Positions 9,142-18,500 are shown, counted from the stretch's first letter. The stretch is 64,000 nucleotides of DNA from Streptomyces sp. NBC_01296 (GCF_035984415.1 NZ_CP130720.1:2108001-2172000); one strand, 5' to 3'. The notes: a model not told the origin generated them from the letters alone. Translations and numbers: made by a program.

Positions 9142-9435
9142 TGAGCAGTCTTGCGCCGGGACGCAGGGGCCGTCGCCCGTCGCCATCGGAGTCTTCTTTC
9201 TGGCCGGGCTGGCCGGCGTCGGGTGTGGTGCGAGCTGGGCGTTCAATGTGCGGGGCATCGCGGTGCGGCGGGCCGAGGGCATTCGGCAGCGCCAGCAGCC
9301 GGTAGGGACGCAACTGGCGCAGCCGGCCGGTTCGATGTGGGCGCAGCCCTGGTACCACCGGGTCCTGGGGCGGCCATGATGGGCGCCGGACTGGTGATGG
9401 TGGTCGCGGGGTATGCGCTCTGGCACCTCCGCTGA
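9130..9435 (+). pseudogene. Small membrane protein, frameshifted
   Basis: Frame 2 encodes a hydrophobic helix (VAIGVFFLAGLAGVGCGASW) followed by FNVRGIAVRRAEGIRQRQQ and WYHRVLG, then runs into a stop at 9379. The expected second helix, GAGLVMVVAGYALWHLR, continues in frame 1 and ends at 9435. Together they form a two-helix membrane protein of about 95 aa, interrupted by a frameshift near 9370. It may be an orphan of the toxin-immunity region. A sequencing error cannot be excluded. Confidence 0.5.
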
Positions 9436-9500
9436 CGCGTCCCGGCCCCGGCCCGGGGGCCGACCCAGGGCTGGGGCTGTCGGCAAGGTGAGGGGGAGCG

Positions 9501-9632
9501 CTACGGGAAGTAGCGCTCGACGACCTGCGGGCCCTCCTTCTCGATCAGCTCGCGTGCCTCTTCGAGCCGCTCCGGAGCAGGCTCCTGGCCACGCGCCAAG
9601 TGGGGGCCGTACGGCGCACCGAGCGGCCCGCC
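9501..9632 (-). pseudogene. Unidentified gene remnant, minus strand C-terminus
   Basis: The minus strand reads GAPYGPHLARGQEPAPERLE then EARELIEKEGPQVVERYFP and a stop at 9501-9503. The residue composition and periodicity look like a real C-terminus. Upstream the frame is cut exactly where the corA tail begins at about 9633. I cannot name the parent gene. Confidence 0.35.
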
Positions 9633-9634
9633 AG

Positions 9635-9697
9635 GTGCTGATGGCAGTGGTCTGTGTCAGCCTGTACGTCATCTTCAAGAAGCGCGACTGGCTATAG
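9635..9697 (+). pseudogene. corA 3'-end fragment (copy 2)
   Basis: Twenty codons, VLMAVVCVSLYVIFKKRDWL plus TAG, match the end of the corA fragment at 2725-2784 almost residue for residue. Nothing upstream is CorA-like. Together with copy 1 it brackets the Rhs toxin cassette. Confidence 0.7.
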
Positions 9698-9757
9698 GCC
9701 GCACATCAGCATCGTTGATCAAATTAGCTCTTCGACCAGGTCTGTCCTGTCTCCCCC

Positions 9758-9781
9758 GACGACTGCAAACCGGCAGTCGTC
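9758..9781 (+). terminator. Perfect 9-bp stem-loop
   Basis: GACGACTGC (9758-9766) and GCAGTCGTC (9773-9781) pair around a 6-nt loop. No T tract follows, so it is either a Streptomyces-type terminator without a U run or a barrier hairpin ahead of the leaderless gene at 9836. Confidence 0.45.
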
Positions 9782-9823
9782 CAACAACCTTGCCCGTAGG
9801 GCGTCGATGCCCGACCCCCTGGC

Positions 9824-9829
9824 TAGCCT
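9824..9829 (+). promoter_or_regulatory. -10 box TAGCCT of a leaderless gene
   Basis: TAGCCT ends 6 nt before the GTG at 9836 and no ribosome-binding site is present. This is the spacing of Streptomyces leaderless transcripts that start at the initiation codon. Confidence 0.55.
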
Positions 9830-9835
9830 GCCCCC

Positions 9836-10366
9836 GTGACGCCCACCGATGACCGACAGTTCCCCGCCGCGCTCGCCACCGCGATGGCCGTTCGATTCGA
9901 CTACGCCGACGGGAAGAACGGGGTCGACTTCGAGCCCTTCCCGGCCTTCCTGTCCGCTGCCGAGACCACCGACTGGTTCCAGGCGTGGACCGGGAACAGC
10001 GAACTGGACGGCGGCGACTTCCGCGTGTTCGGGCAGGACGGCACGGGCGGGTACGCAGCGTTCTGGCTCATCCGCCCCGGCCGGCCGTCGGCCGAGCAGC
10101 CCGTCGTCTTCCTCGGCTCCGAGGGCGAGACCGGTGTCGTAGCACGCGACCTGGGCGACTTCCTATGGCTACTGGCCGACGGCTTCGGCCCCTGGGAAGC
10201 CGCAACCTCGTACGAGCCCGACTGGAAGGCGCGCCCCAATCCGGAGTTGGCAGCCATCGCTGAAGGATTCGCACCGCACCAGCGCCGGTCGGCGGCAGCC
10301 GTGATCGAGCTGGCGGCCCAGGAGTTCCCCGACTTCGACGACACCATCATGGAGCTCTGCCACTGA
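9836..10366 (+). CDS. SMI1/KNR4 (SUKH)-like immunity-type protein
   Basis: A 176-aa acidic protein. The order of features fits the SUKH fold: an N-terminal region ending in FEPFPAFLSAAETTDWFQAW, a central strand GGYAAFWLIRPG, then PVVFLGSEGETGVVARDLGDFLWLLADG, the typical 'value of the record/no-clutter' strand-helix ending seen in SUKH proteins. SUKH proteins are known immunity proteins in polymorphic toxin systems. It stands alone here, with no adjacent toxin, so it may be an orphan immunity gene near the Rhs locus. The start is GTG without a ribosome site, served by the TAGCCT box. Confidence 0.65.
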   Translation: MTPTDDRQFPAALATAMAVRFDYADGKNGVDFEPFPAFLSAAETTDWFQAWTGNSELDGGDFRVFGQDGTGGYAAFWLIRPGRPSAEQPVVFLGSEGETGVVARDLGDFLWLLADGFGPWEAATSYEPDWKARPNPELAAIAEGFAPHQRRSAAAVIELAAQEFPDFDDTIMELCH

Positions 10367-10533
10367 ACCCAGCGCCGTCACCTGCACGACCGGCCGGGTT
10401 CACTGGACAAATCCTCGATCGGACGCGAGTGATCACCACCGAACTCGCCGCTTCGGCACGGTCCCCACTCCAGGGGAATCGCGGACGTTCACTCAAGTCC
10501 CCCACGCCGCCCTGCCGCATTCGAGCATCGCTC

Positions 10534-10539
10534 TAGCCT
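10534..10539 (+). promoter_or_regulatory. -10 box TAGCCT of a leaderless gene
   Basis: The same hexamer at the same 6-nt distance from the ATG at 10546 as for the gene at 9836, again without a ribosome-binding site. Confidence 0.55.
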
Positions 10540-10545
10540 CTGGTC

Positions 10546-11148
10546 ATGAGGCATGGGGAGGGCGAGGACGAGCTGGTCCTGGAGGCCCGCGAAATGCCGG
10601 CCACCGGACGGGACGAGGAGGAGGTCTTCGCCGAACTGGCCGCGCGCACCGGCGACTGGGGCGCCTCCGCGTTGGCTGTGTGTCTGGCCCTCGGAGTGCC
10701 CCTGACGAATGCCGAAGCCCGAATCCGCGAGGTTCGGCCCCTCTTCAAGGAGTTCGTGGTGGGTGAGGAGGACCTCGTCGCCTCGGTTCCAGCCTTTGGG
10801 CATGTGTTCGTCGTGGACCGGGTGCTGGACGCTCACGGTGAACGGATCCGCGACCTGTTGGGGACCGCGGCCGGCGCCCGCGGGGGCTTCCCCGGCGGCC
10901 TTCTCGCGTGGTTCCGTAGCGGGGAACTCACAAAGATCTTCCTGTTCTTCGCGAAAACGCGGTTCCGGAACGGGCGGGGCTCACCTCCCGAGTTCTGGGT
11001 CGCCATGGTTACGGCCGGGGAACTACTGGCGACCGAGGACGGCCCGGACCAGGCAGAGGTGACGGCAGGACTAGAACATTGCCGGATGCAGGCGACTGTC
11101 GTCAGTACGGGATCTCAGATGGGTGTGGTTCGGTTTGAGGGACCGTGA
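10546..11148 (+). CDS. Hypothetical protein, possible member of a decayed local family
   Basis: A 200-aa soluble protein; I do not recognise a domain. It has an acidic N-terminus (about 1-40) and a central region GGLLAWFRSGELTKIFLFFA (about 120-140). The last residues, MGVVRFEGP, are encoded inside a sequence that recurs twice on the opposite strand within 2 kb (see the repeats at 11110, 11248 and 12886). In those copies the frame continues GVVRIEGPGDQAFRF, so the C-terminus here may have been shortened by a small deletion after Pro200. Transcription is probably leaderless. Confidence 0.6.
   Translation: MRHGEGEDELVLEAREMPATGRDEEEVFAELAARTGDWGASALAVCLALGVPLTNAEARIREVRPLFKEFVVGEEDLVASVPAFGHVFVVDRVLDAHGERIRDLLGTAAGARGGFPGGLLAWFRSGELTKIFLFFAKTRFRNGRGSPPEFWVAMVTAGELLATEDGPDQAEVTAGLEHCRMQATVVSTGSQMGVVRFEGP
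11110..11144 (-). repeat. Inverted partial copy of the 43-bp repeat (R1)
   Basis: The reverse complement of this segment matches the part of R3 from GGTCCCTCAA to CCCATCTCAGAT with two mismatches. It forms the 3' end of the 200-aa hypothetical gene. Confidence 0.65.
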
Positions 11149-11247
11149 TCACGCCAGTGGCGATCGGCCAACCCTCGGCGAGCGCACCGACGCGCCGACG
11201 CGCCGGGCCCAACCCCTCTACCACACAAGGACTTAGCGGACCAACGC

Positions 11248-11290
11248 AAAGCGAAACGCCTGGTCACCAGGTCCCTCAATCCGAACCACA
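11248..11290 (+). repeat. 43-bp direct repeat, left copy (R2)
   Basis: The 43 bp from AAAGCGAAACGCC to CCGAACCACA are identical to 12886-12928. The centre holds a dyad, CCTGGT-C-ACCAGG. Read on the minus strand the unit encodes VVRIEGPGDQAFRF, and this copy then stops after ALVR. It lies upstream of the Trypco1 gene. Confidence 0.85.
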
Positions 11291-11439
11291 ACACCCTTCT
11301 CTGTTCTGCACTCGTCACCGACCGTGGTGTTGTACGTTCGCCCCATCTGGTGGCTGGTTGGTTCGCGTCGAGCGGATTCGGAAGGAGCCGTGGCGCGGGA
11401 ACCACCGGTGGAGGGGCCAGGGATTCCTGAGGGGGAGAC

Positions 11440-11811
11440 ATGGCGTATCAGGTGGAGTTGCCCATCGGTGCGGCGGGCGGGCCACAGGACGTGGTGAGGG
11501 TCGAGATCGCGCCGATCGGCGAGGACGGCCTGGTCAGGGTGGCACGGCCGGGGCAGGTGATGGCACGCGCCTCACGGTCGCTGGGGGAGATGGTGAACGG
11601 AATCCGGCCGGTCGCGCAGAGTTTCGTGGATGGCTTCCGTGGCATGGTCCATGGACCTGACGAGCTCAACCTCGAGTTCGGGCTGTCGTTGTCCGCTGAG
11701 GCTGATGTGATCATCTCCAGTACGGCGGCCCAGGCCAACTTCAAGATCTCGCTCACCTGGCACCGTCCCCCGTCCGACCAGATCGGCGCCCGCGCGGAGC
11801 AGGCGCAGTGA
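11440..11811 (+). CDS. Trypco1 (trypsin-co-occurring domain 1) family protein
   Basis: A 123-aa protein (start ATG after GAGGGGGAG). The sequence begins with a beta-rich part (MAYQVELPIGA) and holds RASRSLGEMVNGIRPVAQSF and the closing ELNLEFGLSLSAEADVIIS, TAAQANFKISLTW. This is the pattern of the CU044_2847/Trypco1 family, which is known to be encoded next to trypsin-like NTPase or WD40 proteins and is proposed to act in conflict systems. The stop overlaps the GTG of the adjacent trypsin-WD40 pseudogene, as expected for an effector pair. With that partner broken, the gene is probably an orphan. Confidence 0.75.
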   Translation: MAYQVELPIGAAGGPQDVVRVEIAPIGEDGLVRVARPGQVMARASRSLGEMVNGIRPVAQSFVDGFRGMVHGPDELNLEFGLSLSAEADVIISSTAAQANFKISLTWHRPPSDQIGARAEQAQ

Positions 11812-12838
11812 CCCCGTTAGGGCCGCAGGCGGCGGAGGGTATCGGGCCGAAGGCTCTGAATGCGGCAGTGCTGCGGATCCGCGATATGCGTGGAGAAGCG
11901 GTGGGCCTGGGATTCCTGGTCTCTCCGGAGCTGGCTCTGACGTGTGCACACGTGGTGTCCGCAGCCCTTGGCACACCACAGGACCAGGAGCCGATGGCCT
12001 CTGCCCGGCTCCACGTCGATCTGCCGCGGTCACGCCGTCGATCCTGGGGCCTGCCGCACCGACGGGGGACGCCGGGAAGTGGGATTTCCAGTACTACTTC
12101 GACGGCGGCGGGAACGTGCTCACGGTGTCAGGGACCGTGGTGCAGCAGTGGGATCCGCGCACCGGTCAGGAGCTCGCGCACTTCGACGCGAAGGTCCTGC
12201 AGCCCAAAGATGCCCCCGAGGGCCGGCCACGCATCTCGATAGGCCCCTATCCGGCCCCGAACAAGGTGGACGTGGTCACCTGGGGTGATCCTGATGTCCG
12301 CATCGTTGACATCACCACAGGTGCTGTCAACGAGACTGTGAGGACCACCGAAGACGTCCTGGCCGTGCAGTTCGACCGCAGCGGTCGCTACTTCGGGTTG
12401 ATGCGCCGCGGATCGATCGTCGAGCTGTGGCGGCGTGACCCGCTCCGTAGGGAACTCGGCCCGCTGCGCAGCACCGCCGAGGACCTGGTCACACCGACCG
12501 TCACGCAGTTCATCGACCGGGACGGCCGCTTCCTGATCGCCGCCAACAACGCCGTACGGATCTACCGCGTTGGGGAGCGTGCCCCGCAGGACTCCTTCGA
12601 ATTCGGCGAACCGCCCGGCAGCACTTCGAACCGCTCGTACTCGTTCATGGACATCTCGAAGGACGGCAGCACGGTGATCTACGCTGACCCGTCCGGAGCA
12701 GGCGGCGTCCTCCGGCTCGACCCTCAGATGTGGCAGCGCGACCTGTGCAAGATCATCGGCTACCGGCAGTTCACCGATGACGAGCGGGCGAGCCTTCCGG
12801 CGCGTGTCCCCGTACAGCCACTGTGCGCCGAGCGTTAG
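11808..12838 (+). pseudogene. Trypsin-like/WD40 protein with large internal deletion
   Basis: The GTG start overlaps the Trypco1 stop. About 75 codons of the protease N-terminus are kept, including the catalytic-His segment GFLVSPELALTCAHVV. From about nt 12040 the homologous reading moves to frame 2, which encodes the C-terminal beta-propeller part (GKWDFQYYFDGGGNVLTVSG to ARVPVQPLCAER, stop at 12836-12838). The protease Asp and Ser, the NTPase and most WD40 blades are gone. The intact relative is at 52328-56482; both end in a similar tail (CRVVGRDLTPAERTAHLPGR there, CKIIGYRQFTDDERASLPAR here). About 3 kb therefore appears to have been deleted. Confidence 0.75.
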
Positions 12839-12885
12839 GCATGTTGGTGTTCTGGTCGGGCATTTTCGCCGTACCGGACTACCGT

Positions 12886-12928
12886 AAAGCGAAACGCCTG
12901 GTCACCAGGTCCCTCAATCCGAACCACA
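12886..12928 (+). repeat. 43-bp direct repeat, right copy (R3)
   Basis: Identical over 43 bp to 11248-11290. On the minus strand the frame through this copy reads SEMGVVRIEGPGDQAFRF, then TVVRYGENARPEHQHA and a stop at about 12835, i.e. the end of a gene similar to that at 10546. The repeat abuts the truncated start of the AfsR-like gene. Confidence 0.85.
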
Positions 12929-13127
12929 CCCATCTCAGATGCGGCTGTGAGAGGGGAAAAGGCCCTCAGGTACGTACTCGGGCACCGTGCCGAGCAGTGC
13001 GTCGATGGCCTCCTGGAACCGGTCGCGACCGCGCTGGCCGCCACCCGTATCTCCGATGAGCAACTTGGTGTGGTCGAGGAACACTTGGAGGCGATGCGCG
13101 GCGCCCGTGACGACGTGGAGCGAGCGG

Positions 13128-15506
13128 ATGGACCGGCTCGAGTGCCTGGTCCTGCTCGGCCGGTTCGGCGACGCCCTGGACGACCTCACGGTCCTGTCCC
13201 CGTCCGACCGGTACGACGAGTCGCTGCTGGCGCTGCGGATGCGGGCCCTGTACGGCTGTGAACGCCAGGCGGAGGCCCTGAACGCCTATCAGGACATGCG
13301 CGTACGGCTGCGTGACGAGCTCGGCGTCGATCCGGGGGAAGAACTCCACCGGCTGCACGAAGCGGTGCTGCGCCGCGACGACGCACACCTGCTCGGTCCC
13401 GCCGCCACCCGCTCCGCCGCACAGCCCGCCCGGCCCTGGACCCGCCGCACCGTCAATGAACTGCCGGGCGACGCCGGCCGCCTCGTCGGCCGGGAGGCCG
13501 AGCTCGCCCAGCTGACCGGGGCCTACGCGCCCGGATCCGTGTCGATCCTGACGGTGGACGGTACGGCCGGTGTCGGCAAGACCGCGCTCGTCGTACGCGC
13601 GGCCCGTGAGCTCAGCGACCGTTACCCGGACGGCAGCCTGTTCGTGGACCTGCGCGCGCACAGCACGCAGCGGCGCCAGACCCCCGAGCAGGCACTGCAG
13701 CGCCTGCTGCGCTCCCTGGGCGCGGCCAAGGGCGAGTTGCCGAGCGACCTCGAGGAACTCACAGCCGCCTGGCGCGCGGCGACCAGCCCGCTACGGCTGC
13801 TCCTCGTGCTGGACGACGTCCTGGACGCGGACCAGGTGCGACCGCTGCTGCCCGCAGGAGCGGGCAGCCGGGTGCTGGTGGCCGGCCGCCGACGGCTGCC
13901 CGAACTGGACGCCGATGGGCGGGTCACGCTGGAGCCGCTGAGGGGCGGGGGTGCGGTGCAGCTGCTCACGCACCTGATCGGAGAGGAGCGCGCGAGCCGC
14001 GAGCCGGAGGCTACGCGTCAGCTGGTCGGACTGTGCGACGGGCTGCCGCTGGCGCTGCGCATCGCCGGGTCGCGGCTGCAGAACCGCCGCACCTGGACGG
14101 TGGAGTACCTGGTGGGCCGCATGGCGGGCGACGAACGCCGGCTCGGCGAACTGAGCATCGGGGACCGCAGCGTCGAGGCGGCCTTCCGGCTGTCGTACGA
14201 CCAGCTCGCACCCGACCAGCAGCTCGGATTCCGCGCCCTGGGCCAGGCAGCGACGGTCGAGTTCGACGTGCTGGCACCGGCGGCCATGCTCGGCCGGCCG
14301 CTCCACGACACCGAGCGGATCCTCGAGAGCCTGGTCGACGCGAACCTTCTGCAACAGCCGCGTCCGGGCCGCTACCGCTTGCACGATCTGGTGCGCGTGC
14401 ACGCGCGGCGCCTCGCGGAAGCCCTGCCCGACGAGGCCGCCGGCGCACGTACGGCCGCACTGCGCCTCTACCTGGACGCCGCCCGGATCGCCAGTGACTG
14501 GGGCCTCGCCACCGGTTTCCCGACCGGCCCCCAGCCCTCCGGAGCTCCGTTCGCACACTGGAAGGACGCGGAGAGCTGGCTGGACGCGGCCGGCGGAGAG
14601 CTCGTCGACGTCGTCGGACACGCGGTGGCCCTCGGCGAGGTCGACCTCGCGTGCTGGATCGCCGAGGCGCTGGTGGACTACTTCACGCGGCAGGGCCGCT
14701 ACCACGAGTCCCAGACCGCTCTCGAGATCGCACTCGCGCACGTGGACGGGGCCACCGACCCGAGGATGGCCCTCGCCCTGCGGAACTGCCATGCCTACAC
14801 GGGCGTGTGGCAACGCCGGTACAGGCAGTCGCGGACCTTGTTCACCGAGGCGCTCCACCTCAGCCGGCGCGACCTCGACCCGGCCGAAGAGACCCGGGCC
14901 CTCATCGGGCTGGCGTCCGTCGAGGTGAGTGTGGGCGAGGGCGACCGGGCGATCGCCAGTGTCACCGAGGGACTGGCCGCGTCGCGGGCGCCGCACAACG
15001 ACTGGATCGCCTCGATCGGATTCGTCATCCAGGGCCTCGCCCACCAGTTGGAGGGACGGAACGAGGAGGCGCTGGCCAGCTTCGCCGAGGCCCGCACCCA
15101 CGCCGACCGGAGCCGCAGACCGCGCATGCTCGGCAGGGTCCTGAGTTTCTCCGCCGACATCCACCTCCGCCTCGGCCGCTACGCCGAGGCCAAGGGCCTG
15201 CTGCGCCAGGCGGTCCACCTGGTCGAGGAGGCCGGGGACGTCTTCCTCTGCGCGCGCGGCCTGACCCTGCTGGGCACGGCAGAACTGGGCGAGGGCGACC
15301 CGGCCGCGGCCATGGCCTTCCATCACCAGGCCCTGATCCAGCATCAGTTGCTGTCCCCGCTCACCGAACCCGCGTACGACTGGCTGGAGGTGGACATTCG
15401 CTCGCGGCTGGGGTTCGCCTATCTGGCGGCGGGCCTCATCGGCGAGGCGCTCGAACAGTTCCAGACCGCACTGGGGGTGCCGGGCGCGCGTGGGCAGCGC
15501 GGCTGA
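13128..15506 (+). CDS. AfsR/SARP-type BTAD-NB-ARC-TPR regulator lacking its DNA-binding domain
   Basis: Starting at the ATG at 13128 (GGAG 8 nt upstream) the protein is about 792 aa; the open frame extends to 12987, but the extra residues do not look like this family. Order of domains: the end of a bacterial transcriptional activation domain (ALRMRALYGCERQAEALNAY, ELGVDPGEELHRLHEAVL), then NB-ARC with Walker A GTAGVGKTALVV, Walker B LLLVLDDV, GLPLAL and LHDLVRVHARRL, then TPR-like repeats. SARP family members carry an OmpR-like winged helix in the first 90 residues; here it is missing. Upstream a +1 frame reads EEHLEAMRGARDDVER, suggesting a frameshift near 13120. The gene begins next to the 43-bp repeat, so the loss is probably tied to that rearrangement. 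It may be a pseudogene or a truncated NTPase. Confidence 0.7.
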   Translation: MDRLECLVLLGRFGDALDDLTVLSPSDRYDESLLALRMRALYGCERQAEALNAYQDMRVRLRDELGVDPGEELHRLHEAVLRRDDAHLLGPAATRSAAQPARPWTRRTVNELPGDAGRLVGREAELAQLTGAYAPGSVSILTVDGTAGVGKTALVVRAARELSDRYPDGSLFVDLRAHSTQRRQTPEQALQRLLRSLGAAKGELPSDLEELTAAWRAATSPLRLLLVLDDVLDADQVRPLLPAGAGSRVLVAGRRRLPELDADGRVTLEPLRGGGAVQLLTHLIGEERASREPEATRQLVGLCDGLPLALRIAGSRLQNRRTWTVEYLVGRMAGDERRLGELSIGDRSVEAAFRLSYDQLAPDQQLGFRALGQAATVEFDVLAPAAMLGRPLHDTERILESLVDANLLQQPRPGRYRLHDLVRVHARRLAEALPDEAAGARTAALRLYLDAARIASDWGLATGFPTGPQPSGAPFAHWKDAESWLDAAGGELVDVVGHAVALGEVDLACWIAEALVDYFTRQGRYHESQTALEIALAHVDGATDPRMALALRNCHAYTGVWQRRYRQSRTLFTEALHLSRRDLDPAEETRALIGLASVEVSVGEGDRAIASVTEGLAASRAPHNDWIASIGFVIQGLAHQLEGRNEEALASFAEARTHADRSRRPRMLGRVLSFSADIHLRLGRYAEAKGLLRQAVHLVEEAGDVFLCARGLTLLGTAELGEGDPAAAMAFHHQALIQHQLLSPLTEPAYDWLEVDIRSRLGFAYLAAGLIGEALEQFQTALGVPGARGQRG

Positions 15507-15526
15507 CCGCATGCCCCCGCCGCGCC

Positions 15527-18500
15527 CTACTCGGCTTCGACGGCCGTGATCCGGTCGAGGACCTCCGCGTAGAGGGGGCGTTTGTCGGGGCGGGTGTGGG
15601 TGGCGGCGTGCTTGAGGGCGGGGATGGCGGGCCTGCCCAGGGCGATGAGGCCCTCGGTCGCGGCTCTGCGGACGGTGGGGTGGGGGTGCTCCAGCAGTGC
15701 GGTCACCTCGGGGGCCGCGGGGGTCCAGGCGGCGTGGCAGAGGGTTCGGATCGCCGTGCGCACCAGGTCCGGCTGGGGGTCGGACAGCAAGAGCGAGGTG
15801 TGGTGCAGGTAGGTCTGACGGTCCAGCAGGGCCCGTGAGGTGCGGTGGGCGTGCAGGCGGACCTTGGGCCTGGGATGGTTCAGCAGCTCGCCGATCAGCT
15901 CGCGCAGGCCGGAGTCCTGGTCCGCGGCCGGGCCGATGTGCCGTTCGGTGAGTTGTCTGAGGGCCTGGTGGATGAGTACCGGGTCGCCGGTGCGGGCCAG
16001 GTTCAGCAGCTCCTGGCGGGACTGGGCTGGTGAGGCGCCCGGCGGGGTGGGCGGGGTGCGGTCGCGGAGCGCTGCGAGGGCGGCGGCGTCCTGCTCCGCG
16101 GAGTCCGGGCGGCGCAGCGGGCCCTCGACGAGGAGCAGCCCGTCCGCGAGGTCGTCGCGTCCTTCGGCACGCAGCCGCCGACAGGTCTGCGTCAGCGCAG
16201 GCGTGCGCAGCAGGCGACGCCCCCGGAGCAGGTCGAGGAACCCCCAGGCGCCGGCGTCGAGCCGGCCGGCGAGGCGCTCCGCCAGCGCGTCGGCGGGAAA
16301 CCGGAGCAGCGCCCGCGCGGCTGCGGAGCTGCCGGACGGCGGATCGTGCTCCCACCAGTCCAGCAGGAGCGGGACCAGCGGTTCCAGGTCCCACGGGTCG
16401 AGCCGGCTCGCCGCGAGGGCGACCCTGTCGTGCAGGACGTCATGCGCTCGGAGTTCCGTCTCGCCGACGGCGTTCAGCGGGTGGGCCAGGTCGGCACCGA
16501 CGGGTACGTCGATGCGGCCGCGCAGAAACGCCCGGAGCACGGGAAGCCTGGCCTCGGGCTCGGGCCACTCCAAGAGCGCCAGGGCCGCAGTGTGCCGGCG
16601 CTCCGGAGCGGATGCCTGCAGCATGGCCAGCAGGCGCTCCCGCAGTGCGGTCGACCGGGGCTGGTCGAGGTCGTCGGCGTGGACCGTCCGCGGTCGCGGC
16701 GCCGTCGCGTACGTGGTCTCGGTGAGGGTCCAGGGTGGTGCGTCGAGCGGCTGGACGTCCGTCATCCAGTCGACGAGGACGGGGCGGATCGCGGGGCCGG
16801 CGGAGGCGTAGACATCCATCAGCGCGGTCAGGCGGTCCCGGGAGCCCGGGATATCGTCGTGCGGCCGGCAGGGTCGGCGGAATTCCTCCAGGGCGCTCGG
16901 TGTGCGCACTGCCGCCTCCAGCGCGGCTCGCCACGCCTCATCCTTGGCCTTGGCCTTGGCCTTGGCCTTGGCCGGCGAGGTGGCTGCAGGGGATTGCGGG
17001 GCGCCGAACGCGTCCCGCAGCACGGCGGTCTCGGCCTGACAGGGGTCGGCGTCCAGCCGGGCCGAAGCAAGAGCCTGCTCGAGGTCGGCCCGCACCAGCA
17101 CCGCATCGAGGGCGCGGAGCAGCCCCAGTACGGACCGGCCCCCGGATGCAGGGCGCAGCCCGCGTACCGCGTCGGCGACATCCTGCTTCAGAGCCGCCGG
17201 CAGCGTCGGGGCGACCGCTTCGAGTACCGCGATGAGATCGTGCCGGTCTGCGGCCGAAGCCTCGTCGAGCCCGTCGAGCCCGTCGAGCAGGACCCCGGTG
17301 AACCGGGCGAAGGCTGCCAGTTCCCCGGTCGTCCACGGTGCGGGGCAGAGCCGGAGGACGAAACGCAGTACGCGACCTCGGACGGCGGGTTCGGAGCCGG
17401 CCAGGCAGAGCCAGTCCGGCAGCATGGGCCGCAGCGCCCCCAGCCGGGCGGGGCGCGTGTGCTCATGCCTTTCGGCCACGCGGAGCGCCACCGACGGATT
17501 CCAGCCGTCCGCCGTCAGCGACCTGACGTCCGGGTCCGCTCCGATGTCCGCCGCCGGCCCCGGCGTCGCGGGCGCGGCGATCCCGTGCTCGGCCATGGCC
17601 GTGGACAGCTCCTCGATCGTCCCGCAAGCGAGGCCGACCCGGCGGGCCGCCACCAGGGCGAGCAGGGTCGGTACGACCCGCGATGCCTGGTCGTCCAGTG
17701 CGAGGACCGAGCGCGCGGGCAGTGCCCGATCGAGGCCCGCCAGCAGCAGTTCGCGGGCGCGGCCGTCCTCGCCGTGTTCGGCGGCGGCGAGGACGGTCGC
17801 CGCGTACGCGTCGCCGAGGATGGCGCGCAGCGCCGCGACGAGCGAGCCGCGCAGGCCCGGATTGTCGTGTCGCCCGAGCCAGAAGAGCAGTGCCGGTACC
17901 GCCATGGGCGTGCCCGCGCGGACGAGGACCTCGGCGGCGGTCTTCTTGATGTTCATGTTCGGATGGTCGAGACATGCGGCGATCGCGGTGGAGGCCCAGC
18001 GGGCCCGTGCGTGGCCGAGTGCGAGCAGCGCCTGCCGGACGGTCTGGATGTCCTGGGCGGTGGTCAGCGTGATCAAGGTCGCCGACAACGCCTGCGCATC
18101 GTCCCCGGTGGCGTCGCGGGCGAGCAACGCGATCACGTGCTTGCGCACGTGCCGGTCGCGGTGCCGCAGCAGGCGGTACGTCCGCGTACAGGTCCGCGCG
18201 TAGGGGGCTCGGAGCAGGAGTTCGAGCAGGACCGCCTGTTCGCCGCTCGACAGTCCGGGCCGGTCCAGCAGATCCAGGCCCATGGTCGCGACGAGCGCGT
18301 GTCCGGCCTCTCGTGCGGTCGCCGCGTCGAGCAGGCAGGACGGCCTGATCCGTCCCCGCGCGTGAAGACGACGGCCCAGGCCGTCCAGGGCATCCAGGAT
18401 CTCCTGGGGTACCACGGGCTCCCCGGCCGGCCGGCCGTCTTCGAGTCGCGGGGCGGCTGCGCCCGGTTCCCCCGACGCCGCCAGGTCGGCCACGATGCGC

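Noticed and set aside
12987..13127. Upstream start at 12987 for the AfsR-like gene.
   Set aside because: These 47 codons are Trp/Arg/Ser-rich out-of-frame-type sequence and match nothing in the family, while another frame does; the ATG at 13128 is preferred.
12935..13189. Minus-strand ORF reading RDRFQEAIDALLGTVPEYVP.
   Set aside because: It looks plausible locally, but it opposes the AfsR-like frame and has no supported start; kept only as an alternative reading of a rearranged segment.
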